In this document: in pieces, positions 9,573 to 16,187 of the stretch | How the letters are laid out: each line of letters starts with the position of its first letter | How positions within the stretch are numbered: the first letter of the stretch is position 1 | Source of the DNA: Kiritimatiellia bacterium | Lineage (GTDB): Bacteria; Verrucomicrobiota; Kiritimatiellia; RFP12; UBA1067 | DNA: 16,187 nucleotides | NCBI GenBank assembly: GCA_016302985.1 | Contig: JAEDMN010000044.1 | Coordinates: 1 to 16,187, forward strand | Reading direction: 5' to 3' | Notes under the pieces: model-generated | The model's database searches: none | Seen by the model: the letters and a program-made list of their open reading frames with translations, nothing else | What the model was told of the DNA's origin: nothing | Made by a program: the position numbers and the translations under genes

Positions 9573-12500
9573 ATGAAGATCGAACTGCCGATCATGATCG
9601 CAGCAGTTGCCGTGGCGTTGGCTCTTCCGGCGGTCGCCGCGGATGGCCTTCTGCCCGACTGGGGAGGGGACGTGCCGAAGTTCACGCCGGCGACTCCGGG
9701 GCGGCAATATGCGATAGACCTGAAACCCGAATGGCGCGGTCTGCGTCTCCGAGCCGAGATGAGGGCGACGGACATCCGCCGCGGGAAGGAAGGCTGGAAC
9801 ACCGGACGGATCACGATCACCTTCCATGATGCCGCGGGCAAACTGGTGGGCCGGCGTTATCCGCTGCAGCAGGAGGTGCTCGGCACGACCGACTGGAAGA
9901 AGGTCGACCACGAGTACCTCGTGCCCAGGGGCGCGGTGAAGGTCCATGTCGGTTTCTGCAACCTGGGCGCGTCGGGAATCGCCGAGTTCCGCGCGCCCTC
10001 GCTCGTCCCGACGCGCGGCTGGATCACGCAGCCATGCGATGCGAAGGCGCCGCCGGACTGCCTGGACGACGGTCCGTTCGCGCCCGCCGTCGAGGCGATT
10101 CACGTCAGCCAGACCCTTGCCGGCTGGTGGCGGTGCCGTCCGTCGTTCACCGACGAGCAGGATGCCTTCGTGCCCGTCGCGGGGGACAACTGGGGCTGGT
10201 CGAAGTTGCCGAGTGTCTGGCGGAACGAACAGGAGCCCTTCCCGGCAACCTCCATCCTTTCTCCCTACTTCGAAGACCAGGAGGCGCGGCTGGAGAAGGT
10301 GAATCCCGGGCGCGCCTGGTATGCCCGCAAGCTGAAGATGCCCGAAAACGTGCGGGGGAGGCGGGTGGCGCTTCGCTTTACCCTTGTCAATACGCGGGTC
10401 CGCGCCTATCTGGACGGCCGGGAGGCGGGCGAAGCGACGTTTCCAAATGGCGAGATCGACCTGACGCACCTCGTCAAGCCCGGGCAGGAGCAGTTCCTCG
10501 CGCTCGACGTCACGGCCTGGCCGCGCGATGCCGTGACGCGCGAATACAATGCCCCCGACCGGAGCGACCTGAAGAAGAACATCGTCCGTCTGAAGGGGAT
10601 CACCGGCGACTTCTTCCTGGATGTCACACCGGTACGGAACTTCATCCGCGAGACATGGACCGAAACCGACGTCGCCCGGGGCGAGGTCCTGTTCGTGGCG
10701 AAGGTCGCCCCGGGGCACGCGGTCAGGACCATGCGGGCGAATGTCCGGGACGCCCGCAGGGCGCGGCATGTCTTCTCGGGTCCGGCGCGGGCGATCGACC
10801 GCGGTTCAAAGGAGGCGGTCCTCGCATTGTCCGCCGCCTGGCCCGACGCCCCCCGCTGGGATCTGCACACGCCGGGCAATCTGCACACGGCCGAAATCGA
10901 GCTTCTGGACGAGAAGGGGAACGTCCTCGACAGGTCGGCGCCGTTCACGTTCGGCGTGAGGGATGTGCGCGTCGACGGCCGTCGGCTGCTGGTCAACGGG
11001 ATCCCCGTTCACCTCCGTGCGCTCTACGGCACGCTGGCCAACAACGGCCTTGACCATGGCAGCCGAACCAACGCCCTGAAGATGCTGGGCAACGCCCGGA
11101 AGGCCGGCTTCAACTTCGTCATCGCGGGCAACTACAACATGGGCGAGGGCACGGTCTCGCGTCTGGAGGGCGTGCTGCAGGCGGCGGACGAGCTTGGCTT
11201 CTTCGTCTCCTGCACGCCGCCGCACATCAAGCAGTTCAACGCCAGGCTGGACGATCCCGTCGTGGCCGAACGCTATCGTGAAATGACCGAACGCGTGATC
11301 TCGCTCTGGCGCAACCATCCCTGCGTGATCGCCTGCGGCATGAACCACAACTGCACCGGCTACGGCGGGGACCAGAATCCCTGGCGGCTGGACGGCGCGC
11401 ATTTCAACGACGAAGCGACGCGCGATGCCGTCGGCTTCGAGCCCGTCAATCGTCGCAATGCGCGTCTGGCGGGCGACATCTGCCGGCGGCTCGACCCCAC
11501 CCGCACGTACTACAACCACGAGTCCGGCAATCTCGACCGGTGGTATACGCTGAACATCTATCTCAACTGGGCGCCGCGGCAGGAACGCAGCGACTGGCTG
11601 GAGCATTGGTCGAAGGCGGGCGTGAAGCCGCTCTTCTTCGTGGAGTGGGGTGCGCCGCACATCGCCTCGTGGTCCAGTTATCGCGGGCCTCACTTCATCT
11701 GGAACACGCCGGGCTTCCAGACCACGTGGGCGGCGGAATATGCGGCGGCCGTCCTGGGCGAGACCGCATACGAGGATTCGCCGCAGATGCGACGTCTTCT
11801 CGCAAGCGACGACGCGGGCTGGGCGACCGGAAAGCCCCGTTTCTACGACACGCGTCCGCTCGCGGCGCTCACCAATCTCTACAACGGCGTGCAGGCCCAT
11901 TTCATGGCCGACAACTGGCGGGCCCATCGTACCTGGGGCATTACCGCGGCCTTGCCGTGGGACCAGGAGTCCTTTCTTGATTGGACCGACTGGTCGCCGC
12001 GCAGGGGCATGCCGATGACGGAAGTCATGCGCCGCTGGAACCAGGACGACTGCGCCTATATCGGCGGATGGGATTCGCCGACCGACAAGCGGCGCAATTA
12101 CGCCGTCGGCGAGACCGTCGACAAGAAACTGGTCGTCATCAACGACGCCCGCATCGAGCAGCGGGTCTGCTGGCGCTGTTCGCTCTTCGACGAGACCCGA
12201 CAGGGTGACGTCGTGGTCGGGCCCGGCGAAATCGCCTTCGTGCCCATTTCGTTCAAGGTGGGCGATCAGGCGCGGTCGGGCGAGATGACGGCCGAATTCG
12301 CCTTTGCGGACGGCGTGAAGCAGATGGACCACTTCCCGGTCCGGATCGAAGCAGGCGTGCGGACGGCCAACAAGAAGCCGATTTTCCTCTACGATCCCGT
12401 TGGACGCACCACGGCGTTGTTCCGTCGCCTGGGAATCGCGCATCAGCCGATTGATCTGACGGTTCGTCCCGAGTGGGGCACGCGGCTGGTCGTCGGTTCC

Positions 12501-13658
12501 GGGGCGTTGACACGCGGGCTCCTTGACGACCGTGTGCTTCCGCTGGTGCGTGGCGGCAGCCGGGTCCTGATCTTTGAGCAGGACAAGAAGACGTTGGAGA
12601 GCTGCGGTTTCCGGGTGCAGGAATACGGACTGCGAAGGGCGTTTCCGCGTTATGTCTCTTCCACGTTGGGCATGATCGCCCCTGAACTTCTGCAGGACTG
12701 GGCTGGCGCGTCCACGCTGATCGAGCCCGACTACGAGAACACGCTGCCGGCCGTCGACCGGGACTGTCCGTACACCACGTGGGCCGGCCTGCGCCATTCC
12801 CGCGTCTGGCGGTGCGGCAATCGCAACGCCGTGGCCACGGTCCTGCCGGAGAAGCCCACGCTGGGCGACTGGCGCGCCCTGGTTGACGGTGGGTTCGACC
12901 TTCAGTACGCGCCGTTGCTGGAATGGCACGTGATGAGCGGCATCGCGACGTTCTGCCAGCTGGACGTCACGGCCCGTACATGTGTCGATCCCGTGGCCGA
13001 TGGACTCGTCCGCCGGCTGGTTGCGACGCTTGACGCCGGCGCGGAGACCGGTCGCTGGCCGCTTCCCTTCGGCGCGCAGGCCCACTATTCCGCCCGGAGG
13101 CGCCAGCTCCCGTTCGCGACCTATTACAACGCACTGAATTCGGCGAAGGGTGCGAATGGGTATTACATTTCGTCCGGCGGCGTGGTGCCGGACGATTTCC
13201 TCGAACGGATCGGGCAGGGGGCGAACGCGCTTTGCGTTGGGCTGAGCGCCGAGGAGGTGAAGGCGGTTTCGCCCGTGCCGCTCGCCGTGGTGCAAACGAA
13301 CGGATGTTGTTTTTCGCGCATTGAGCGCATCCCCGCCGAATTCAATGGCCTTTCCAACGGAGACTGGGCATGGCACGGCGCAATGGACTTCGCCGCTTTT
13401 GCCGAGTCGACGCCGGAGTCCAACAATTCCCTGCGGGTTGTCCGGCACGGCAAGGGGAAGATCGTGTTCATGCAGGTGGCGCCGTGGATGATCGACGACG
13501 AGAATCGTCCGCAGCTGCGCACGTCGCGCCGACGCGCGGAATACATGCTCTCGCGGCTTTTGTGGAACGTGCTCGGTACGGAATGCGCCCTCGGGCAGGT
13601 GACGTACGCGGACATCCCGGTGGATGAAGACGATCCCTACCGCTACATCCGCTGGTAG
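9573..13658 (+). CDS. Large secreted GH2-like glycoside hydrolase
   Basis: A 1361-residue exported clan-A (GH2-type) glycosidase-like protein. Residues 1-23 are a signal peptide (MKIEL, Ala/Val core, PAVAAD). About 25-150 looks like a jelly-roll carbohydrate-binding module. About 240-320 is the GH2 sugar-binding domain (WYARKLKMP, VRAYLDG, NGEIDLTHLVKPG). An Ig-like domain follows, then the barrel from about 460 (VDGRRLLVNGIPVHLRAL). The nucleophile candidate is Glu691 in FFVEWG. Where GH2 enzymes have Asn-Glu (acid/base) after the HPSVI-type strand, this one reads HPCVIACGMNHN: Asn591 is followed by His592, not Glu. After about 936 an extra C-terminal region (KKPIFLYDP, RLVVGSG, VLIFEQDKK, GKGKIVFMQVAPW) resembles the glutamine-amidotransferase-like domain found at the end of some large beta-galactosidases. 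Length exceeds typical GH2 (about 600-1050). Substrate is unknown. It is probably co-transcribed with the preceding gene. Confidence 0.83.
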   Translation: MKIELPIMIAAVAVALALPAVAADGLLPDWGGDVPKFTPATPGRQYAIDLKPEWRGLRLRAEMRATDIRRGKEGWNTGRITITFHDAAGKLVGRRYPLQQEVLGTTDWKKVDHEYLVPRGAVKVHVGFCNLGASGIAEFRAPSLVPTRGWITQPCDAKAPPDCLDDGPFAPAVEAIHVSQTLAGWWRCRPSFTDEQDAFVPVAGDNWGWSKLPSVWRNEQEPFPATSILSPYFEDQEARLEKVNPGRAWYARKLKMPENVRGRRVALRFTLVNTRVRAYLDGREAGEATFPNGEIDLTHLVKPGQEQFLALDVTAWPRDAVTREYNAPDRSDLKKNIVRLKGITGDFFLDVTPVRNFIRETWTETDVARGEVLFVAKVAPGHAVRTMRANVRDARRARHVFSGPARAIDRGSKEAVLALSAAWPDAPRWDLHTPGNLHTAEIELLDEKGNVLDRSAPFTFGVRDVRVDGRRLLVNGIPVHLRALYGTLANNGLDHGSRTNALKMLGNARKAGFNFVIAGNYNMGEGTVSRLEGVLQAADELGFFVSCTPPHIKQFNARLDDPVVAERYREMTERVISLWRNHPCVIACGMNHNCTGYGGDQNPWRLDGAHFNDEATRDAVGFEPVNRRNARLAGDICRRLDPTRTYYNHESGNLDRWYTLNIYLNWAPRQERSDWLEHWSKAGVKPLFFVEWGAPHIASWSSYRGPHFIWNTPGFQTTWAAEYAAAVLGETAYEDSPQMRRLLASDDAGWATGKPRFYDTRPLAALTNLYNGVQAHFMADNWRAHRTWGITAALPWDQESFLDWTDWSPRRGMPMTEVMRRWNQDDCAYIGGWDSPTDKRRNYAVGETVDKKLVVINDARIEQRVCWRCSLFDETRQGDVVVGPGEIAFVPISFKVGDQARSGEMTAEFAFADGVKQMDHFPVRIEAGVRTANKKPIFLYDPVGRTTALFRRLGIAHQPIDLTVRPEWGTRLVVGSGALTRGLLDDRVLPLVRGGSRVLIFEQDKKTLESCGFRVQEYGLRRAFPRYVSSTLGMIAPELLQDWAGASTLIEPDYENTLPAVDRDCPYTTWAGLRHSRVWRCGNRNAVATVLPEKPTLGDWRALVDGGFDLQYAPLLEWHVMSGIATFCQLDVTARTCVDPVADGLVRRLVATLDAGAETGRWPLPFGAQAHYSARRRQLPFATYYNALNSAKGANGYYISSGGVVPDDFLERIGQGANALCVGLSAEEVKAVSPVPLAVVQTNGCCFSRIERIPAEFNGLSNGDWAWHGAMDFAAFAESTPESNNSLRVVRHGKGKIVFMQVAPWMIDDENRPQLRTSRRRAEYMLSRLLWNVLGTECALGQVTYADIPVDEDDPYRYIRW

Positions 13659-13673
13659 AAGTCGGATGAACTC

Positions 13674-13702
13674 GGTCCCTCTGGACCTGCAAACCTGCAA
13701 AC
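13674..13702 (+). repeat. Small hairpin and tandem CTGCAAAC repeat
   Basis: GGTCC (13674-13678) can pair with GGACC (13683-13687) over a 4-nt loop. No T-run follows, so this is not a clear intrinsic terminator. It is followed by two exact tandem copies of CTGCAAAC (13687-13694 and 13695-13702), just upstream of the rpoZ -35 element. Function unknown. Confidence 0.4.
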
Positions 13703-13708
13703 TGCCGG

Positions 13709-13737
13709 TTGCGCGGCGGAGAACAAAATGATAAAAT
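13709..13737 (+). promoter_or_regulatory. Promoter of the rpoZ-smpB unit
   Basis: A -35 element TTGCGC (13709-13714) and a -10 element TAAAAT (13732-13737) are separated by 17 nt. TG at 13729-13730 makes it an extended -10. Transcription would start near 13744, about 46 nt before the rpoZ ATG. The surrounding AT-rich patch stands out from the GC-rich background. Confidence 0.65.
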
Positions 13738-13789
13738 ACAAAACTCTTCTCTTCGGGGAAGAAGAAACGACACCTTTACGGAGAGCGAA

Positions 13790-14062
13790 ATGAACACCGA
13801 ACATCTGAAGCAAGCCCATGAACGAGTCCCCTCGGTTCCGGTCCTCGTGAACCTGATCTCGAAGCGGGTGAAGCAGCTCATCGCGGGCGAGAAGCCGCTG
13901 GTCAAGCCGCTCTCCTCCGACGAGGACAAGGTCGACACGGCGCTCCGCGAAGTGGCGGAGGGCAAGCTGATCAGCGAAATCGACTTCGACGCGATCGCGA
14001 AGGCCGAGGACGCCAAGACGCGCTGGCAGCGCCACGCGGCCTCCAAGAGCATCTTCGACTGA
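13790..14062 (+). CDS. rpoZ: DNA-directed RNA polymerase omega subunit
   Basis: A 90-residue omega-family protein, the small RNA polymerase subunit that wraps the beta-prime C-terminus and aids assembly. The family core is visible: LVNLISKRVKQL at residues 19-30 corresponds to the LV-x(3)-ARRARQL helix, EKPLV at 34-38 to the G-x-x-PLV motif, and DKVDTALREVAEGKL at 46-60 to the DK-x-x-ALREI-EGK block. Residues 61-90 are a short charged tail. Start at ATG 13790 is preferred because GGAGAG at 13780-13785 precedes it and the family core begins soon after; upstream in-frame sequence overlaps the promoter. The stop codon overlaps the smpB start (TGATG), implying translational coupling. Omega is more often next to gmk or coaBC, so pairing with smpB is less usual. 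Confidence 0.85.
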   Translation: MNTEHLKQAHERVPSVPVLVNLISKRVKQLIAGEKPLVKPLSSDEDKVDTALREVAEGKLISEIDFDAIAKAEDAKTRWQRHAASKSIFD

Positions 14063-14526
14063 TGGCCGAGAAGAAAAAGAAGGCGGCGCCCGGCGACTTC
14101 GCCGTGAACCGGCGCGCGCATCACGACTATGCCGTGCTCGAGAAGCTCGAGTGCGGCATTGAACTGCGCGGAACCGAGGTCAAGGTCGTGCGGCACGGGG
14201 AGGCGTCGCTGGCCGGCGCCTACGGGGCCGTGCTGGGCGGTCAGCTCTACGTGGTGGGAATGAACATCCCGGTCTACACGTTCGGCAACCGCTTCAACCA
14301 CCGGCCGCAGGGGAACCGGCGGCTGCTGGTGCACAGGAAGCAGATCGAGGAGCTCCGGCTCAAGACGGAGGCGAAGGGCCTGACGCTGATTCCGCTGCGG
14401 CTCTATCTGAAGAACGGGCGGATCAAGCTGGAGATGGGGGTCTGTCGGGGCAAGGCGCTGCACGACAAGCGCGAAACTCTGAAGACAAAGGCCCTCAAGC
14501 GGGACATGGAGCGCGGAGACTACTAG
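14062..14526 (+). CDS. smpB: SsrA-binding protein SmpB
   Basis: Cytoplasmic tmRNA-binding protein needed for trans-translation, the rescue of stalled ribosomes. The 154 residues match the usual size of about 150-160. Family blocks are clear: NRRAHHDYAVLEKLECGIEL near residues 16-35, the GTEVKVVRHGEASL block after it, RRLLVHRKQIEEL in the middle, then LTLIPLRLYLKNGRIKLEMG and the GKALHDKRET signature. The C-terminus is a basic tail (KTKALKRDMERGDY), which enters the mRNA path on the ribosome. No good Shine-Dalgarno lies at the right distance; the ATG overlaps the rpoZ stop by one base, so translation is probably coupled. The last coding bases also form one arm of the transcription terminator. 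No ssrA (tmRNA) gene is seen in the window. Confidence 0.97.
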   Translation: MAEKKKKAAPGDFAVNRRAHHDYAVLEKLECGIELRGTEVKVVRHGEASLAGAYGAVLGGQLYVVGMNIPVYTFGNRFNHRPQGNRRLLVHRKQIEELRLKTEAKGLTLIPLRLYLKNGRIKLEMGVCRGKALHDKRETLKTKALKRDMERGDY

Positions 14527-14543
14527 TCCCCGCGCCATTTTTT
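14511..14543 (+). terminator. Intrinsic terminator overlapping the smpB 3' end
   Basis: Arm 1 is GCGCGG-A-GACT (14511-14521), the loop is ACT, and arm 2 is AGTC-C-CCGCGC (14525-14535). This gives ten base pairs with a single A/C mismatch. It is followed by CA and six Ts (14538-14543). The 5' arm is smpB coding sequence and the stop codon TAG lies at the loop/3' arm, so a terminating ribosome would cover the hairpin. Confidence 0.85.
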
Positions 14544-14563
14544 CCACTTTTCCATTGTTCCAT
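14540..14563 (+). repeat. Imperfect period-8 repeat overlapping the -35 region
   Basis: Three consecutive 8-mers read TTTTCCAC, TTTTCCAT and TGTTCCAT. They start within the terminator T-run and end over the -35 element of the following promoter. The period and position would suit repeated contacts by a regulator, but an AT-rich UP-like element is an equally simple reading. Confidence 0.45.
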
Positions 14564-14584
14564 TCATTACGAATCGTGTATAAT
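14555..14584 (+). promoter_or_regulatory. Promoter of the C10 peptidase gene
   Basis: TTGTTC (14555-14560) and a perfect TATAAT (14579-14584) are separated by 18 nt. Transcription would start near 14591, giving a leader of about 64 nt that contains a large palindrome. Confidence 0.65.
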
Positions 14585-14598
14585 GGAGGCTAGATTTT

Positions 14599-14625
14599 CA
14601 TGGGGAAGTGTACACTTCGCCCATG
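14599..14625 (+). promoter_or_regulatory. 27-nt near-perfect palindrome in the C10 peptidase leader
   Basis: The left arm CATGGG+GAAGTGT is matched by the right arm ACACTTC+CCCATG. A single extra G at 14619 is the only interruption of 13 paired positions, and the core GAAGTGTACACTTC is a perfect 14-bp palindrome. It starts about 8 nt after the expected transcription start. It could be a dimeric repressor operator or, in RNA, a leader hairpin with a tetranucleotide loop. No T-run follows, so it is not a terminator. The binding protein is unknown. Confidence 0.6.
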
Positions 14626-14654
14626 CCTGCATGTATTGAAACGGTGGAGTGAGC

Positions 14655-16187
14655 ATGGAAAAGAAGACCTTGAGAGCTGTGATGGCGGCCTTGCTGATGG
14701 CCGCGATTCCCGCGTATGCGGGCTCCTATGCTGTCACGGCGGACCAGGCGAAGGCGATGGTGCAGTCCTGGACGGCCGAGAACAGGGGTGGCTTCGGTCT
14801 TGGCGGCGCGACGGTGGCCGCGGTGGCTCCTTTTGCGGATGCGGACGGCACGCTGCTCTGGTACGCGGTGACCCTGGACAACGGGGCCTGCGTGTTCGTG
14901 TCCCCCGACACGCGCCTTGAGCCCGTCATCGCGGTCGTGCCGCGCTGCAACGGCGTCCTGCCCGCGGCGAACCCCCTCCGCGGAATGATGACGGCCGACA
15001 TCCGCGCGCGTCTCCGCGCGGTGGCCGCGTCGAAGGCCGGGCTGCAGTCCGTTTCGCCCGCCGTCGGCAAGCAGGCGCAGGTCGTGAAGGAGGCCCGCGC
15101 GAAGTGGGCGCGCTACACGGGGGCGTCGCTGCAGGGCGACTCGCTCCCGGCCGCGATTGCGACGCCGAACGGCAATCCCCCGCTGACCATGGCCTACCTG
15201 CCCGGCTTCAGCGATGCGAACGACTCCCACTACTATCTGACGCACTGGAACCAGTCCTACGAGAAGACGTCCTACGACGCCACCCTCGGCACCTGGCCGC
15301 TGACGTCCCTCAATGCGCCGCTCTACAACTACTACACGCCCCGCCACTACGTCTGCGGCTGCGTGGCGACGGCCGGCGCGACGGTCCTGCAGTTCTTCAA
15401 CGCGACGAACGGCGTCTCGTCCGTCACGAACACGTGCTCGGTCAACGGCGAGAAGGTCGAGCTGACGACGATTGGCGGCTTCTACGACTGGTCGATCCTG
15501 CCGGAGAACATGGGCGGCAAGGCGGAGAACCGCGACCTCCTCACCGAGGCGCAGCGCGAACTGCTCGGCCGCGCGACCTACGACATGGGCGTGGGCGTCG
15601 GCATGATGTACACGCAGAGCGAGTCGGGTGCCCCCGGCGCCGCGCTGGCGAAGGCGTTCAAGTCCATCTTCGGTTTCGCGACGGCCGAAAACGTGTCGGT
15701 CAAGGAGGACGACCCGCTGGACAAGTACATCTACAACCACCTGCGTGCCGGCGCGCCGGTGCTCATGTCGATTGTCTCCGGCATGTCGGGCCACGAGGTC
15801 GTTGCGGTCGGCTATGGCCGCGACAAGGTCGGCGGCGAGTACACCCGCGTGTTCATGGGCTGGGGCGGGGCGAGCGACGCCTGGTACCAGCTGCCGAAGT
15901 TCGCCGGGTACGAGATGATTTCGGACGTGACGATCAAGCTGAGCCTGGACGGCGCGTGCGTGCCGTTCTGCGGCCAGGTCAAGACGGCCGACGGCAAGGG
16001 CGTCGTGGGCGCGGAGGTCTCCGTCCCGGGCGTGACGAACGTCCTGACGGGCGCGAACGGCCTCTTCGGCTTCCGCCTGACGGAGGAGGACGCGGCGGCC
16101 GTGACGGAGCTCGAGGTGAAGGTCGGCGGCTATTCCACGACGGTCTCGGTCGCTGCGGCCGCCGGCGAGGGCGAAGAGGGCGAGGGT
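14655..16187 (+). CDS. Secreted C10 (streptopain-like) cysteine peptidase, 3' end beyond the window
   Basis: Open reading frame of 511 codons continuing past the window edge. Residues 1-19 are a signal peptide (MEKK, Ala/Leu/Met core, AYAG). About 20-150 resembles the inhibitory propeptide of C10 peptidases (WYAVTLDNGACVFVSPDTRLEPVIAVV matches the G-x-x-VVSADD-x-x-PVL style). The catalytic Cys is Cys236 in CGCVATAGATVLQFF, the family GCVATA motif. The catalytic His is His380 in SGHEVVAVGYG, and MGWGG at 401-405 followed by DAWYQL matches the Trp-Gly motif near the C-terminus. From 440 to about 500 a carboxypeptidase-regulatory-like beta sandwich begins (GQVKTADGKGVVGAEVSVPG), then a Gly/Glu linker GEGEEGEG at the edge, so further domains are likely. 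Start ATG 14655 follows GGTGGAG with 5-nt spacing. It probably acts outside the cytoplasm, degrading protein. Confidence 0.88.
   Translation, partial: MEKKTLRAVMAALLMAAIPAYAGSYAVTADQAKAMVQSWTAENRGGFGLGGATVAAVAPFADADGTLLWYAVTLDNGACVFVSPDTRLEPVIAVVPRCNGVLPAANPLRGMMTADIRARLRAVAASKAGLQSVSPAVGKQAQVVKEARAKWARYTGASLQGDSLPAAIATPNGNPPLTMAYLPGFSDANDSHYYLTHWNQSYEKTSYDATLGTWPLTSLNAPLYNYYTPRHYVCGCVATAGATVLQFFNATNGVSSVTNTCSVNGEKVELTTIGGFYDWSILPENMGGKAENRDLLTEAQRELLGRATYDMGVGVGMMYTQSESGAPGAALAKAFKSIFGFATAENVSVKEDDPLDKYIYNHLRAGAPVLMSIVSGMSGHEVVAVGYGRDKVGGEYTRVFMGWGGASDAWYQLPKFAGYEMISDVTIKLSLDGACVPFCGQVKTADGKGVVGAEVSVPGVTNVLTGANGLFGFRLTEEDAAAVTELEVKVGGYSTTVSVAAAAGEGEEGEG

Noticed and set aside
13674..13687. 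GGTCC/GGACC hairpin as a terminator for the GH2-like gene
   Set aside because: Only 5 bp of stem and no following T-run.
10806..13700. A 964-codon open frame on the minus strand inside the GH2-like gene
   Set aside because: Same reasoning: low-complexity composition, no motif, and the opposite strand carries a clear signal peptide and glycosidase domains.
14540..14563. The TTCCA repeats as a CRISPR or transposon end
   Set aside because: The units are only 8 bp with no spacers, no target-site duplication and no transposase gene nearby.
14598..15794. A minus-strand frame opposite the C10 peptidase
   Set aside because: Arg/Gly/His-rich antisense shadow; the + strand shows signal peptide, propeptide, catalytic Cys and His and the GWGG motif.

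Overview
The window is one strand of a high-GC bacterial chromosome. All eight genes supported here read on the + strand, and no RNA genes, insertion sequences, phage genes or CRISPR arrays are visible. The combination of a C10 (streptopain-like) secreted peptidase with a Gly/Glu linker, a secreted beta-strand-repeat protein, multi-domain secreted glycosidases and a short divergent omega subunit suggests a PVC-type bacterium such as a Kiritimatiellota relative, possibly gut-associated. That placement is an inference from protein style; no rRNA or marker phylogeny was available.

Layout. (1) 1-4983: a strong extended -10 promoter drives valS (valyl-tRNA synthetase), followed after 16 nt by a PLP-dependent Orn/Lys/Arg-type decarboxylase; the two look like an operon. 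(2) 5032-13658: an accessory glycan block with a secreted GH20 hexosaminidase-like enzyme carrying a C-terminal LamG-like domain, a secreted beta-strand-rich protein with its own promoter, and a very large secreted GH2-like glycosidase whose usual acid/base Glu position appears to be His. (3) 13709-14543: a compact housekeeping unit, promoter > rpoZ > smpB > intrinsic terminator. The two genes overlap by one base, and the 5' arm of the terminator is formed by the last codons of smpB. (4) 14540-16187: an AT-rich promoter with a period-8 repeat, then a leader holding a large near-perfect palindrome, then the start of a secreted C10 cysteine peptidase that runs off the window end.

How the genes work together. 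The GH20, beta-strand and GH2-like proteins all carry export signals and probably act outside the cytoplasm on complex glycans. GH20 suggests amino-sugar-containing substrates such as glycoproteins or mucin. The C10 peptidase could attack the protein part of such substrates. The housekeeping genes (valS, rpoZ, smpB) are core translation, transcription and ribosome-rescue functions. Every intergenic gap is short (at most about 130 nt), so no gene-free stretch exceeds 300 bases.

I did not find a convincing new multi-gene defence or mobile system. The best leads are the palindromic leader and repeat array in front of the C10 peptidase, the GH2-like enzyme with its altered catalytic position, and the unassigned beta-strand protein between the two glycosidases.
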